Origin: Bacteroidota bacterium
GTDB lineage: Bacteria > Bacteroidota > Bacteroidia > Chitinophagales > Chitinophagaceae
DNA: 64,000 bases
Assembly: GCA_018267965.1 (NCBI GenBank)
Contig: JAFDXK010000006.1
Location: 94,907 to 158,906 of the forward strand
Reading direction: 5' to 3'
Below, piece by piece: positions 41,403 through 50,886 of the stretch. Under the pieces are notes generated by a model. That model had not been told where the DNA came from and ran no database searches. It was given only the letters and a program-made list of their open reading frames with translations. Positions within the stretch are counted from its first letter, which is position 1; every line of letters begins with the position of its first letter. The position numbers were made by a program, and so were the translations under genes.

Positions 41403-43307
41403 TTATTTGTTATTAACAGACAGTTTTACTGATTTTTGAGCATTACCAGAAGTAATGTTTACAAAGTACAAACCAGAAGCTACGCCATCAAGGTTAACAT
41501 TGTAAGCATTGAAACCGATAACGTTTTTACCGCTGAATATATCCTGGATTTTACGACCAGTGAAATCAACTAAAGTGATGTTCAGGTCAGACATTTCAGT
41601 CAATGTTACTGTAACCGTAGCATTATTTACTGCAGGGTTAGGATAAACTGAAGCAGCTTCGATGTTAGTCTTAACATTGTTGATTCCTACAACATATTCA
41701 TAGAAAGTGTTATTAGGGTCAAAGTTAGTCCAACCTGCCATCCAGTTGTCAGAAGGATTACCTGTACCAGCAAATGCACCTACGTAGTTAACTTTATCAA
41801 AGAAAGAACCACTTGTTTTGTTGCTGGTGAAGTTTGGAACAACTGTCGGTGCGTTATAGTTTTTGAAGAAGTTAGAAGTATCTTCATTAATTGGCTTTGT
41901 TGGGTCAAAAGGATAAACTTTACCATTATGGAATGTATCTACACCACCGTAGTATGTATTAACATATGCAGGTAATGCTTTACCATTGTAACAAACCGGA
42001 GAAGAGTTCAACGGCATGAAATTAGGGTTTGTGAGATCAAACGGAGAAGTCAAACGAACGTTGCTTGTTAAAGAAGCATATTGGGCGTTGCGAGACGAAG
42101 GGTCGTTGATATAACCAAAAGGACCTGTATACGGAGTAAAGTTTGTATTACCAGATGTTGCAGAGTCGGCATTAGTTGTAGTTACAGTAAGGCTACGCGC
42201 ACCGTCTTTTACATATACTACATTCTTGTTAGGAGCACCTGATGGTATACTAGTTGTAGAAGTACCAGCGATGATGTTGCTTTTGAATTCCATAGAACCC
42301 AAACCGATGTTTGCAGTTGTAGAACCGTATGATGAAGAAGATTCATCAAGCAACAAACCAGTAGGCCATCCACCGATGATGGTGTTCATGATACTCAAAG
42401 AGCTACCACGACGGATATGAGCGCCGGCGATGAACTGAAGAGCATCATATGCTGTAGAAGTAGGTGTAACTACGGGACCGATAACAGTACCATTAGAGAA
42501 AACTGCTTTAGTAGCGTTGTTGTTATTAGTTTTACCGTCTATAGTACCTGCCAAATAGCTATCTGATTCAAAACCTTTAGAACCACTATTATCAGCCACG
42601 TTTGGATCCCTTTGAACAACGAAGAACTGTACGTTACCGCTGTAGCTAACGTCAGTATCAAAATCATCATCCCAAGAACGGTGAGAAATCAAATATTTTG
42701 CATTTACTGTACCACCAAAGAATTCATAACCGTCATCACCACTCATAGAAACCTGGATATGGTCTAATTGAGTACCTGAACCTACACCGCAAAGTGTAAG
42801 ACCGTTTACTTCGTTGTTAGGCGAAAATGCGATACCGCCAAATTCGATACGGCAATAAGAAATTTTACCGCTGTTATCCGCTGGGTCTGTACCACCGTAC
42901 ATAGAACGAGGACCACCTTCCACCTGAGCTTCACCAGCTGTCCAGTTTACAGTAGATTTACCGCAAAGGATAACACCTCCCCAGTCACCATAAGTACGGC
43001 TACCTTCAGGTTGATTAGATGTAAATATAACCGGCATGTCGGCAGTACCGTTTACCATAATTTTAGCACCACGCTCAATGAGAAGTGTACCTTTAGTAGA
43101 TTTATCACCACGGATAATAGTACCCTTGTCGATAGTTAATGTGTTACCACTCGTAACATAAACATATCCTTTTAAAAGATATTGTTTATCGTTTGTCCAG
43201 GTTGTGTTAGATGTGATTTCACCACTTACTTGTACAGTGGTATATTGTGCAAACACCTGAATTGCACAAGTCATAAATAAAATAGCAAGTGAGAAAATTT
43301 TTTTCAT
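41403..43307 (-). CDS. T9SS-exported protein, paralogue 1
   Basis: A 634-residue homologue of the neighbouring gene, with a signal peptide (residues 1-20, ending QVFAQ), the same TIIRGDKSTKGTLLIERGAKI and GDWGGVILCGKSTVNW blocks, and a type A sorting domain (VYPNPAVNNATVTV, FTGRKIQDIFSGKN, GLYFVNITSGNAQKSVKL). It carries an insertion of about 50 residues near 455-505 relative to paralogue 2. The export and anchor system is T9SS; the biological target is unknown. The TonB receptor is upstream on the same strand. Confidence 0.86.
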   Translation of the reverse strand: MKKIFSLAILFMTCAIQVFAQYTTVQVSGEITSNTTWTNDKQYLLKGYVYVTSGNTLTIDKGTIIRGDKSTKGTLLIERGAKIMVNGTADMPVIFTSNQPEGSRTYGDWGGVILCGKSTVNWTAGEAQVEGGPRSMYGGTDPADNSGKISYCRIEFGGIAFSPNNEVNGLTLCGVGSGTQLDHIQVSMSGDDGYEFFGGTVNAKYLISHRSWDDDFDTDVSYSGNVQFFVVQRDPNVADNSGSKGFESDSYLAGTIDGKTNNNNATKAVFSNGTVIGPVVTPTSTAYDALQFIAGAHIRRGSSLSIMNTIIGGWPTGLLLDESSSSYGSTTANIGLGSMEFKSNIIAGTSTTSIPSGAPNKNVVYVKDGARSLTVTTTNADSATSGNTNFTPYTGPFGYINDPSSRNAQYASLTSNVRLTSPFDLTNPNFMPLNSSPVCYNGKALPAYVNTYYGGVDTFHNGKVYPFDPTKPINEDTSNFFKNYNAPTVVPNFTSNKTSGSFFDKVNYVGAFAGTGNPSDNWMAGWTNFDPNNTFYEYVVGINNVKTNIEAASVYPNPAVNNATVTVTLTEMSDLNITLVDFTGRKIQDIFSGKNVIGFNAYNVNLDGVASGLYFVNITSGNAQKSVKLSVNNK

Positions 43308-43331
43308 GTCTCTTAATTTTGATGCGAAACT

Positions 43332-43356
43332 AACATGGGGGTATTACCCCCATGTT
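43332..43356 (-). promoter_or_regulatory. Perfect 12-bp palindrome between receptor and T9SS gene
   Basis: AACATGGGGGTA and TACCCCCATGTT around a single T. It lies 24-49 bases upstream of the start of paralogue 1, next to the first unit of the direct-repeat array. No T tract follows in the reading direction, so an operator or an mRNA-stabilising hairpin is more likely than a terminator. Confidence 0.6.
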
Positions 43357-43402
43357 ATCTCAATATTACCTTAATGTTAGTACTGTATTAAGCGAATGTT
43401 AC
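43348..43402 (-). promoter_or_regulatory. 11-bp direct-repeat array, 5 units
   Basis: Units CCCCATGTTAT, CTCAATATTAC, CTTAATGTTAG, TACTGTATTAA and GCGAATGTTAC, exactly 11 bases apart. The heptamer AATRTTA is exact in three, one base off (CATGTTA) in the first and degenerate in the fourth. Upstream of paralogue 1; the fifth unit ends 5 bases before the receptor stop codon. Confidence 0.72.
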
Positions 43403-43406
43403 TTAG

Positions 43407-46280
43407 TTATATTTTTACTTTCACACCAATTGTATAGTATCTGCCCGGGCGGTAGCTCATTATTAACCTGTCAGGGTTGGCTTTATCAGTAAATGAAGTG
43501 CTGATTTTATTATCGGCATTAATGTCCTGAGCTGTACGAACTTTCTGGTCAAGCAGGTTTTGTACACCAAATGAAACAGTCAGATATTTAAAGAACTTCT
43601 TAGATACTATCAAATCAAATGAGTTGAAAGGGAGTTCCCATATGTTACCAACATTTGATTTAGTTTGTCCTAAGTATGCTATACGAGGCCCAAAGACATT
43701 ATACAATACAGATGCCTGTAATCCCACAGAATCATTTTGATAATATAACCCAGCGTTGTACATATAAGGCGACTGGCCTATCATTGGAGATTTATCAGTA
43801 AGTATTGTAGCAATAGGCCTCATTTCACTTTTAATAAATGCTGCATTACCAACAAGAGATAAATTACTGAATACATTCGTCTTGAACCAATCGTCAACAA
43901 AACTCAGACTTTTACGAACGTCCAATTCTAACCCATAAGAAACAGCTCTTTCCATGTTTGCAAAAGTGAAAGAACGGTTGGTACCTTCCGGGTTAAGGAT
44001 AACCTGTTGAATAGGGTCTTTTATGTCTTTATAAAAAACACCAGCCTGTATCATTTCACTGTTACTAGGATACCATTCCCACCTTGCATCAACATTATGT
44101 ATTTGGGCTACTTTGAGTGTATCACTAAATGCAGTAGGGAACATGGCACCATAAATACCCCAACGGTTTTCCATATCATAGAAATAAGACGGCGAGTTTT
44201 CCCTGAATTCCGGACGGTTCAAAGTTTTGCCATAAGCAACGCGAACCAATTGTTTATCAGTGATATTATATGATACATTTATCGAAGGCAAAATAAAATT
44301 AGTAGGCAACTTAGTTTCCATCAATACCTGATTTGTATATGAGTGTATCGTATAGGTATTGTATTCGTTACGTACACCTCCGTAAACCGTTAGCTTATCG
44401 TTAAAGAAGTTCAGTTTTAAGGCCAAATAACTGGCTATCAGCATATTTTTCGCATCATACTTATCATAGTCTGAAGTATTCTCTTCCATTTTAAACTGAT
44501 TTGTACCACCCATATTTTGTTCGGCAAATATCTGGTCTACCGGCAAACGAGTTAATTGACGCTTAATAGCAATAGGAGTTGACGCAGCTAATGTTGCACC
44601 AAATTGTCTTAAAGCATATGCACGGCCTTTATACTCAATATAGTTTCCGGCAAAAACCTCAAACTCAAATGTTTTAATTCTTAGTTTTTGAGAAAACTGG
44701 TGATTGAATACATAAGTTTTTTCATAGAGCTGAGAAAATACTCTACCTCCACCATAAACAGGGTCAGGAGAACCGCTTGGAATGGTAGTAGCGTACATAG
44801 TATCATCATCTGCGTATGACCTAACGTAACGTATCCTTCTCAAATCAGGCATGTTTTTAAAGAGATCTGTATAGCCTAAAGTCCAGGTATATTTACGTTT
44901 ATCATCAGCACTTTTGTGTGTACCTGTAAGTTGAGTAGTATAAATAGCCCTGCTTTCGTAAGCCATGCCATAGTCATGAGTTACATTAAACATGTTTATT
45001 GAATCGGGGCTGGTATTATACCTGTCAACTAATGATGAACGACCAATCTGATTGTATAAATTTTTAAACTCTATTTTATTATTACCCCAACCTACTGCTA
45101 CGTTATCCATAATAGCAGAGCTAACATTATTTACAGAGGTTTTGTCTTTGTACGATTCTCCTAATGTAGTATCGCCACTATACTCAAACCTGTCTATTTG
45201 GTAGTTTGTATTGGTATTAGTATAATTCACTGCCAATGCATTCCCTATTTTCACCTTTTTACTTACAGGGAATACATTATAAGCTGAGAAATTAAACCTC
45301 ATATCAGGTGAGGTAGTTTTTGTTTTCACTGCCCAATCATTATTAAAAGATTTAGATATTGACTGGATATTTGGGTCATTTTTATTGATATTTTTTTCAG
45401 GTATGCCCTCTGGGTTAGGAAGGTTTGCAGGCAAAGAGCGTTTACCATCGTCATAACCCAACCAATCTGTTTTTGAAGGTTCATTATAATTAAATGGAGT
45501 ACCTGTAGAGTATTCACGTTTCGAAAACTGGAAACCTGCACTATATGATGTAGTGCTTGGTATAGATGTTGTATATATCTTCACCATACCTCCGGCAAAG
45601 TCACCAGGCAATTCAGGAGCAGCAGTTTTATAAACCAATATCCTGTCTATCTGGCCACTAGGGATAACGTCAAAAGAGAACGCTTTTTTATCTACCTCGC
45701 TACTCGGAGCGCCCATATCGTTAAGCCATACAGTATTATAACGGTCTATCAAACCGCGCACCATGATGAATTTATCGTCCATAATAGTAACACCCGGAAC
45801 GCGTTTTACAACATCTGCCGCATTACGGTCCATTGTCTTACCAATTTGCTGAGCGCTGATACCACTTACTATCTGGTTGCTTTTACGCATTTCCATAATC
45901 ACAGCATTCTCAGTATGTGTGTTCCTTGTAGCTTTAACGGTTACATCTTTAAGCGTTTTCTTTTCCTCTTCCTTTAAGATGATATTCAGGTCAACGTCTT
46001 TACCTTTAATTACAGTAACAGTTTCAAGCACTTTTTTGTAACCTATATAAGAAAACAGCACTTCATAAGTACCATCTTCTATGTTGTTTATCTCAAACTT
46101 ACCATCAACATCGGTTTGAGCACCTTTGTCAGTGTTTTTAACAATCACCACTACCCCTATGATAGGAGAGTTATCTTTTGCGTCAAGTACAGTTCCGGTA
46201 ATTTTTGCAGCAAAGCCTTGCAACGACAAAAAGCTGAATAGAATAGTAAAAATCCGCGCTAAATAAAGATTCTTATACAT
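43407..46280 (-). CDS. TonB-dependent outer-membrane receptor with CarboxypepD-like domain
   Basis: A 957-residue outer-membrane transporter. Signal peptide residues 1-24, then a carboxypeptidase-regulatory-like domain (about 25-105: ITGTVLDAKDNSPIIGVVVIVKN), a plug domain (about 125-245, IGKTMDRNAADVVKRVPGVTIMDDKFIMVRG) and a 22-strand-type barrel. It imports a substrate using TonB energy. There is no SusD partner nearby, so it is not a SusCD pair. The genes following it are T9SS paralogues that may help bind or process the substrate. The 11-bp array upstream suggests response-regulator control. Substrate unknown. Confidence 0.9.
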   Translation of the reverse strand: MYKNLYLARIFTILFSFLSLQGFAAKITGTVLDAKDNSPIIGVVVIVKNTDKGAQTDVDGKFEINNIEDGTYEVLFSYIGYKKVLETVTVIKGKDVDLNIILKEEEKKTLKDVTVKATRNTHTENAVIMEMRKSNQIVSGISAQQIGKTMDRNAADVVKRVPGVTIMDDKFIMVRGLIDRYNTVWLNDMGAPSSEVDKKAFSFDVIPSGQIDRILVYKTAAPELPGDFAGGMVKIYTTSIPSTTSYSAGFQFSKREYSTGTPFNYNEPSKTDWLGYDDGKRSLPANLPNPEGIPEKNINKNDPNIQSISKSFNNDWAVKTKTTSPDMRFNFSAYNVFPVSKKVKIGNALAVNYTNTNTNYQIDRFEYSGDTTLGESYKDKTSVNNVSSAIMDNVAVGWGNNKIEFKNLYNQIGRSSLVDRYNTSPDSINMFNVTHDYGMAYESRAIYTTQLTGTHKSADDKRKYTWTLGYTDLFKNMPDLRRIRYVRSYADDDTMYATTIPSGSPDPVYGGGRVFSQLYEKTYVFNHQFSQKLRIKTFEFEVFAGNYIEYKGRAYALRQFGATLAASTPIAIKRQLTRLPVDQIFAEQNMGGTNQFKMEENTSDYDKYDAKNMLIASYLALKLNFFNDKLTVYGGVRNEYNTYTIHSYTNQVLMETKLPTNFILPSINVSYNITDKQLVRVAYGKTLNRPEFRENSPSYFYDMENRWGIYGAMFPTAFSDTLKVAQIHNVDARWEWYPSNSEMIQAGVFYKDIKDPIQQVILNPEGTNRSFTFANMERAVSYGLELDVRKSLSFVDDWFKTNVFSNLSLVGNAAFIKSEMRPIATILTDKSPMIGQSPYMYNAGLYYQNDSVGLQASVLYNVFGPRIAYLGQTKSNVGNIWELPFNSFDLIVSKKFFKYLTVSFGVQNLLDQKVRTAQDINADNKISTSFTDKANPDRLIMSYRPGRYYTIGVKVKI

Positions 46281-46297
46281 ATTAGAATATTATGGCG

Positions 46298-46305
46298 CAA
46301 AATTA
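46298..46305 (-). promoter_or_regulatory. -7 box (TAATTTTG) of the TonB receptor
   Basis: An exact TAnnTTTG match on the minus strand, 18 bases before the ATG. The direct-repeat array begins 30 bases upstream of it. No -33 at the normal spacing, which fits an activated promoter. Confidence 0.6.
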
Positions 46306-46334
46306 AATTTAGCTTTAGAGCTAATGGCTTAACC

Positions 46335-46385
46335 AATGTTATCAAAATGTGTCGCCAATATTAATTTAATGTTACCTGAATATTA
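46335..46385 (-). promoter_or_regulatory. 11-bp direct-repeat array, 5 units
   Basis: AATGTTA at 46335, AATGTGT at 46346, AATATTA at 46357, AATGTTA at 46368 and AATATTA at 46379, all in the same 11-bp register. Upstream of the TonB receptor. Confidence 0.75.
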
Positions 46386-46511
46386 ACCGGCACACTTCTC
46401 AATCCTTTGAAAGCATTGCCAGAACTGATTTATTATGATTTTGTGTAACTTTCATTTTGTAAACTACGTGGCATAATGAATACCAATTCATAAGTGAGCA
46501 AATAATACCTG

Positions 46512-46682
46512 ATGACTATAGCATGGCACGCTAGATTAGTCCAACCATACCAATTGATTTTAAAAAAGGGAATTGATGAAGTAGTTTACAGCCATGGCTA
46601 TTACATGAGCGGCACTTATTTCTACTCACTGGTTGTAGACGACAAAAAAATAGACAGCGGAAAGATGGTATTTACCCGTTAA
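46512..46682 (+). pseudogene. Orphan fragment of a T9SS type A sorting domain
   Basis: A 56-codon reading frame whose product ends GTYFYSLVVDDKKIDSGKMV and FTR. This aligns with the end of the sorting domain of the 17297-19684 protein (GQYLYSLIVDGQEVDTKKMV). The upstream frame has a TAA at 46503-46505 and no signal peptide, so it cannot be exported by itself. It is probably the end of a lost T9SS gene. It meets the convergent 46683 gene with no gap. The 230 bases upstream hold only the array and AT-rich sequence. Confidence 0.7.
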
Positions 46683-47981
46683 TTATCTTTCTTCCTGTAT
46701 ACAATAGATATTATCCTTGCAGGCTTGCTCAGCAATCTTGCGAGGCTCATCAGTATTAGGCATTGGCCAATAATATTCATTAGAAGTAAGCCTATTATAT
46801 GTCTTAGCAAAGTTACCTTCACCAAAATCATAGCCGGCTCTGTAGTTATATAAAATAAGAAGCCCGAAAGCTATTAAAGCAGGGAGTTGTATTTTTTTAT
46901 CCTGCAGTTTCATGTAACCCAAAATCATTATCAGACTTATCAGCAGGTGGGTATACAAAAAGAAACGACTGGAGTATGCCTGTACAAAATCGGACCAGCT
47001 TCTGAATATAGAAGCGGTACCCATAGAGGCTAAGACAAAAAACAAAATAGCCAAAAACGGGACAGCTTCTTTTTTGATTTGTAACTTCTTCGTAACAGGT
47101 AAAACAAGCAGTAACAGCGCAATTACAATCACTCCTCTTACAACACCACTCTCATAAGGATTCTCAAGGCCGAATAGATAAGCAAAATGAGCACCGGACA
47201 TGTGAAAAAAGAAAGGCAACACTTTAGCTGCATCGATATAGGGAGAGCTATCCGCACTGCTTTTATAGTGTATAAAATATAATGGGCAAAACACCAATGC
47301 CGTGGCGATGCTTGCAATCATCTGTGTCTTATCCTTCTTCAGCACATTGAAAAGTATCAATGCCAATGAAGCTAACAAACCATTACCACTGGAAAATATT
47401 GCTATGAATTGAAAAAGCACGGCAAACCACAAGCTTCGTTTAGTACCCTTATCATAAAAATAAAGGCTAAACATGAACAGCATAACTATACCATAGTTCT
47501 GCATACCAAACATGGCAGCGTTAGAATTATCGAAATTAGTAAGGTCAAAAAGCGCAAAACCCAAAATCAACGCCAGAATATTCCACCCCTTCCCGATATA
47601 TTTCTTCATAAAATGAACCAACAAAAGGAAAGCAGTAACCCAGGCTATATTACCCATAAAAATCAACACTCTAAAATCTACAGTGCCTGTAATCCAGTAA
47701 TAAAGTACATATACTACGCGTGAAAATAACAGTCGATGTTCGTTATGTTGTTTAAATAGCAGAGCAAACTTGTCTCCAACATTGGCATGTTTAAAATCAG
47801 ATAAAAATTGCAGTATGGCGTGATAATCATCGGTATAAGGGATGTTCAAAGCATATTCATTCACCACACGCAATAACATCAAAGCCGGGATAAGAATCCA
47901 TGCATTTGCCAGATAAGCAGCATAATTTTTTTTCGGTGCAGCTACAACCTGCGTAGTGTTAGTTGCTTTAGTTGTTTTCAT
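46683..47981 (-). CDS. Multi-pass membrane protein, GT-C glycosyltransferase-like
   Basis: A 432-residue protein with 10 or more hydrophobic segments. The first periplasmic loop has NEYALNIPYTDDYHAILQFLSDF, with an acidic DD pair where GT-C enzymes place a catalytic Asp, and QHNEHRLLFSRVVYVLYYW. These match a group of bacterial PMT-like membrane proteins of unknown substrate. The reaction would be sugar transfer from a polyprenyl-phosphate donor; that is inference. It ends flush with the T9SS fragment and is divergent from the PNPOx-like gene. Confidence 0.65.
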   Translation of the reverse strand: MKTTKATNTTQVVAAPKKNYAAYLANAWILIPALMLLRVVNEYALNIPYTDDYHAILQFLSDFKHANVGDKFALLFKQHNEHRLLFSRVVYVLYYWITGTVDFRVLIFMGNIAWVTAFLLLVHFMKKYIGKGWNILALILGFALFDLTNFDNSNAAMFGMQNYGIVMLFMFSLYFYDKGTKRSLWFAVLFQFIAIFSSGNGLLASLALILFNVLKKDKTQMIASIATALVFCPLYFIHYKSSADSSPYIDAAKVLPFFFHMSGAHFAYLFGLENPYESGVVRGVIVIALLLLVLPVTKKLQIKKEAVPFLAILFFVLASMGTASIFRSWSDFVQAYSSRFFLYTHLLISLIMILGYMKLQDKKIQLPALIAFGLLILYNYRAGYDFGEGNFAKTYNRLTSNEYYWPMPNTDEPRKIAEQACKDNIYCIQEER

Positions 47982-48073
47982 AAAATCATCCTAAAATAAA
48001 GAGAAAACAGCAAATTTTATCATGCAAAGCATGCAATTCGCCTAACTTTAGCTATCAGCTAAACACATGTTAT

Positions 48074-48619
48074 ATGGGTAAAGTCTATGAAACCATACTG
48101 GAACATCATCAGGAATTTATAGAAAAGCAAAAGATGTTTTTTGTTGCAACAGCACCACTTGCAGCAAACGGACACGTCAACCTTTCGCCAAAAGGACAAG
48201 ACAGCTTCAGAGTAATATCACCGACAAAAGTAGCTTATATGGATCTTATAGGTAGTGGCAACGAAACATCGGCTCATATATTGGAAAACAAACGCATAAC
48301 CTTTATGTTTTGTGCCTACGATGGGCCTCCAAATATTTTAAGGTTGTATGGAGAGGGCTATACCGTATTGCCAAACCATGAAGAATGGAATACATTATCA
48401 AAACATTTCAATATACAACTGGGTACAAGACAAATTATTGTAGCTAACATACACCGTGTGCAAACATCCTGCGGTTACAGTGTACCATTATATGAATACT
48501 CAGGCGAACGTGATCATGCAGACAAATGGGCTGTTAAAAAAGGTGCAGATGGTTTGGAGTTATACAAGCAGGAGAAAAACAGAATAAGCATTGACGGCCT
48601 GCCTACAGCATTGCACTAA
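48074..48619 (+). CDS. Pyridoxamine 5'-phosphate oxidase-like flavoprotein
   Basis: A 181-residue cytoplasmic split-barrel protein. FVATAPLAANGHVNLSPKGQDSFRVISPTKVAYMDLIGSGNETSAHI is typical of the PNPOx-like FMN-binding family. It is not PdxH itself: it lacks the C-terminal PdxH block. Members bind FMN, F420 or haem, and reduce diverse compounds. A second ATG at 48067 is out of frame and is not used. Confidence 0.88.
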   Translation: MGKVYETILEHHQEFIEKQKMFFVATAPLAANGHVNLSPKGQDSFRVISPTKVAYMDLIGSGNETSAHILENKRITFMFCAYDGPPNILRLYGEGYTVLPNHEEWNTLSKHFNIQLGTRQIIVANIHRVQTSCGYSVPLYEYSGERDHADKWAVKKGADGLELYKQEKNRISIDGLPTALH

Positions 48620-48711
48620 TGCTCTTGTCATAATTCTGTTAAATAACAAACTTAACTACTGCATTAAGAATCTGTGGCACAGTTTTTACGTTAATATTGT
48701 AAGGGTTTGAT

Positions 48712-49416
48712 ATGATGAAGTACTACAGGGCAATATTATTTTTTGTTTTCATAATGCCTATTTATGCATCGGCACAAATACAAACAGCAATAAATGTGGG
48801 TAGCGGCTTGATGTATGCCGGAACAAAAAATATGGGTACTTATTATAAACCTGTAATCAGGCCAGATGTCCTAGCTTCTTTGTTTGTACCTTTTTCCAAT
48901 ACAGTTAGCCTTCAAGCCGGTATTGGGTATACAATAAAAGGGTTCAATACCGTTCAGCAACAGGATTTCGGTAACAGTAAAGATATTTACACAACAAAAG
49001 AGAGGTTGCAATATCTCTCTATACCTCTTTTAATGTCTTTTAAAACATTTGGCACAAAGAACATTGCAGTGTATGCAGATGGTGGTATGGATTACAACTT
49101 CTTTATAAAAGGTAATTTATCATACCAATACCAAACATATCATGGTGAGAAATTAATTACAGATGTAGGTGAAACGTATAGTATAAAAGGCCACGTGAAT
49201 TCGGGAAAGTTCAGCGCTACACATAATTCCTACGATGTAAACGCGCTGGATGTAGCGGGTCGTATACAACTACGCCTGGTGTACAAAGAAAGGTATATCC
49301 TCACTTTATATCACGAACATAGTTTTTATGAAATGCGCTCAGACCCGAGCGATGATTCTCATGGCACTTTGAAGCTCAGAAGCACAGGTATTATGATTGG
49401 CTGTCGTTTGTTTTAA
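48712..49416 (+). CDS. Outer-membrane beta-barrel protein, PorT-like
   Basis: A 234-residue protein with a signal peptide (residues 1-21, ending ASAQ), then alternating strands: INVGSGLMYAG, VSLQAGIGYTIKGF, LQYLSIPLLMSFKTFG and a closing LRSTGIMIGCRLF. It matches the small Bacteroidota porin family (outer membrane protein beta-barrel, PorT-like). The final aromatic fits assembly by BamA. Its role is not known. Met1 and Met2 are both possible starts. Confidence 0.82.
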   Translation: MMKYYRAILFFVFIMPIYASAQIQTAINVGSGLMYAGTKNMGTYYKPVIRPDVLASLFVPFSNTVSLQAGIGYTIKGFNTVQQQDFGNSKDIYTTKERLQYLSIPLLMSFKTFGTKNIAVYADGGMDYNFFIKGNLSYQYQTYHGEKLITDVGETYSIKGHVNSGKFSATHNSYDVNALDVAGRIQLRLVYKERYILTLYHEHSFYEMRSDPSDDSHGTLKLRSTGIMIGCRLF

Positions 49417-49451
49417 CAGAACATTTCTTCGTTTGTGTTGTTGATATTATT

Positions 49452-49916
49452 ATGCTAAGGTTCATAATTTTTCTGGTTATCAACTTCGGAGCTTTAGCTC
49501 TCGGAAGTGTTTTAATGGGCAGTACTCCAGCCGAAAACAGATGGTATCAATCATTGCAAATAGCCCCATGGACACCTCCCGGATGGTTTTTTGGATTTGC
49601 GTGGACAACAATCATGATATGCTTTTCCATTTTTATGTGGAAAGCATCATTCTGGTTTTCTAAAAGTGAGCTTTCTATTTTGTATATCTTATTTGCTATT
49701 CAGTTCATATTGAATGTAATATGGAACCCGATATTTTTTCACTGGCATAAGACCGGAATTGCGCTAGTTACTATTGTATCGTTAACGTTATTAATTGCAT
49801 GGTTTACGTTCAAAGGCATTAAAAACATGGGGGCTTGGGGCATATTAATGCTACCATATCAAATATGGTTAATAGTTGCTTGTACCCTAAATGGATATGT
49901 GTACGCTAATAATTAA
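49452..49916 (+). CDS. tspO: TspO/MBR-family protein
   Basis: A 154-residue protein with five membrane helices. The motif [21 protein letters not shown] (about 35-55) and the tryptophan-rich [15 protein letters not shown] segment are TspO signatures (tryptophan-rich sensory protein). The family binds porphyrins and can photo-degrade them. The stop codon overlaps the convergent lipA stop by 4 bases. Confidence 0.93.
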   Translation: MLRFIIFLVINFGALALGSVLMGSTPAENRWYQSLQIAPWTPPGWFFGFAWTTIMICFSIFMWKASFWFSKSELSILYILFAIQFILNVIWNPIFFHWHKTGIALVTIVSLTLLIAWFTFKGIKNMGAWGILMLPYQIWLIVACTLNGYVYANN

Positions 49917-50842
49917 GACACTTTTGATTCATTCCACACTTTTCTGCCCTCGCCTTTAATAACATGACGTTCGCTGTGGTATGAGGAACGAACAAGGGGG
50001 CCGCTTTCTACATAATCAAGACCCATTTTATAACCTTCTTCGCGATAGAATGCAAACTCGTCAGGATGCACAAAGCGTATAACAGGAAGATGTTTTTGTG
50101 TAGGCTGTAAATATTGACCAAGTGTTAATACATCTAAACCATTATCTGCAAGGTCTTGCATGGTTTGTAACACCTCTTCTTTTTCTTCGCCTATGCCCAG
50201 CATGATACCACTCTTGGTACGCATACCACCATCTTTCAAACGGCGCAGGACTTCAAGGCTGCGGTGATATTTTGCTTGTATACGTACTTTGCGTGTCATA
50301 CGCTCTACTGTCTCCATATTATGCGACACTACTTCCGGTGCAACATCAATAATACGTTGCAGGTTGTCCCATTCACCTTTGAAGTCAGGTATTAATGTTT
50401 CTAAAGTAGTATCCGGATTTAAAGCTCGAACCGCTTTTATTGTATTAGCCCAAATAATAGAACCGCCGTCTTTTAATTCATCACGGTCTACAGAAGTAAT
50501 AACCGCATGTTTTACTTGCATCAAGTGAATGGCTTCTGCCACTCGTTGTGGCTCATCCCAATCTACAGGCTCAGGACGACCGGTAGCCACAGCGCAAAAA
50601 CCGCAAGAACGTGTACAGATATTACCCAGTATCATAAAGGTAGCAGTACCCTCACCCCAACACTCGCCCATATTAGGACAATTGCCGCTCTCACAAATAG
50701 TATGAAGCTTGTGTGTGTCTACAAGGTTGCGAACGTGACGATAGCTTTCCCCGATGGGTAGCTTTACTTTCAGCCAATTTGGCTTTTTCACTCTTGTTTC
50801 CGTGCTGTTCTCTACTCCACTGATAACTGGCAACTCCTGCAT
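49913..50842 (-). CDS. lipA: Lipoyl synthase
   Basis: A radical-SAM enzyme that inserts two sulfurs into octanoyl chains on lipoyl domains; cytoplasmic. The auxiliary [4Fe-4S] cluster cysteines are Cys50, Cys55 and Cys61 ([12 protein letters not shown]), and the SAM cluster is Cys76, Cys80, Cys83 (CTRSCGFC). The C-terminal RSSYHSE supplies the serine ligand of the auxiliary cluster. The 309 residues equal the usual length. No lipB is nearby. Upstream is the 50887 gene on the same strand, 44 bases away. Confidence 0.98.
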   Translation of the reverse strand: MQELPVISGVENSTETRVKKPNWLKVKLPIGESYRHVRNLVDTHKLHTICESGNCPNMGECWGEGTATFMILGNICTRSCGFCAVATGRPEPVDWDEPQRVAEAIHLMQVKHAVITSVDRDELKDGGSIIWANTIKAVRALNPDTTLETLIPDFKGEWDNLQRIIDVAPEVVSHNMETVERMTRKVRIQAKYHRSLEVLRRLKDGGMRTKSGIMLGIGEEKEEVLQTMQDLADNGLDVLTLGQYLQPTQKHLPVIRFVHPDEFAFYREEGYKMGLDYVESGPLVRSSYHSERHVIKGEGRKVWNESKVS

Positions 50843-50886
50843 ACAAACCTCAGATTTAGCTATTTATTCGATGCAATTTACAACCC

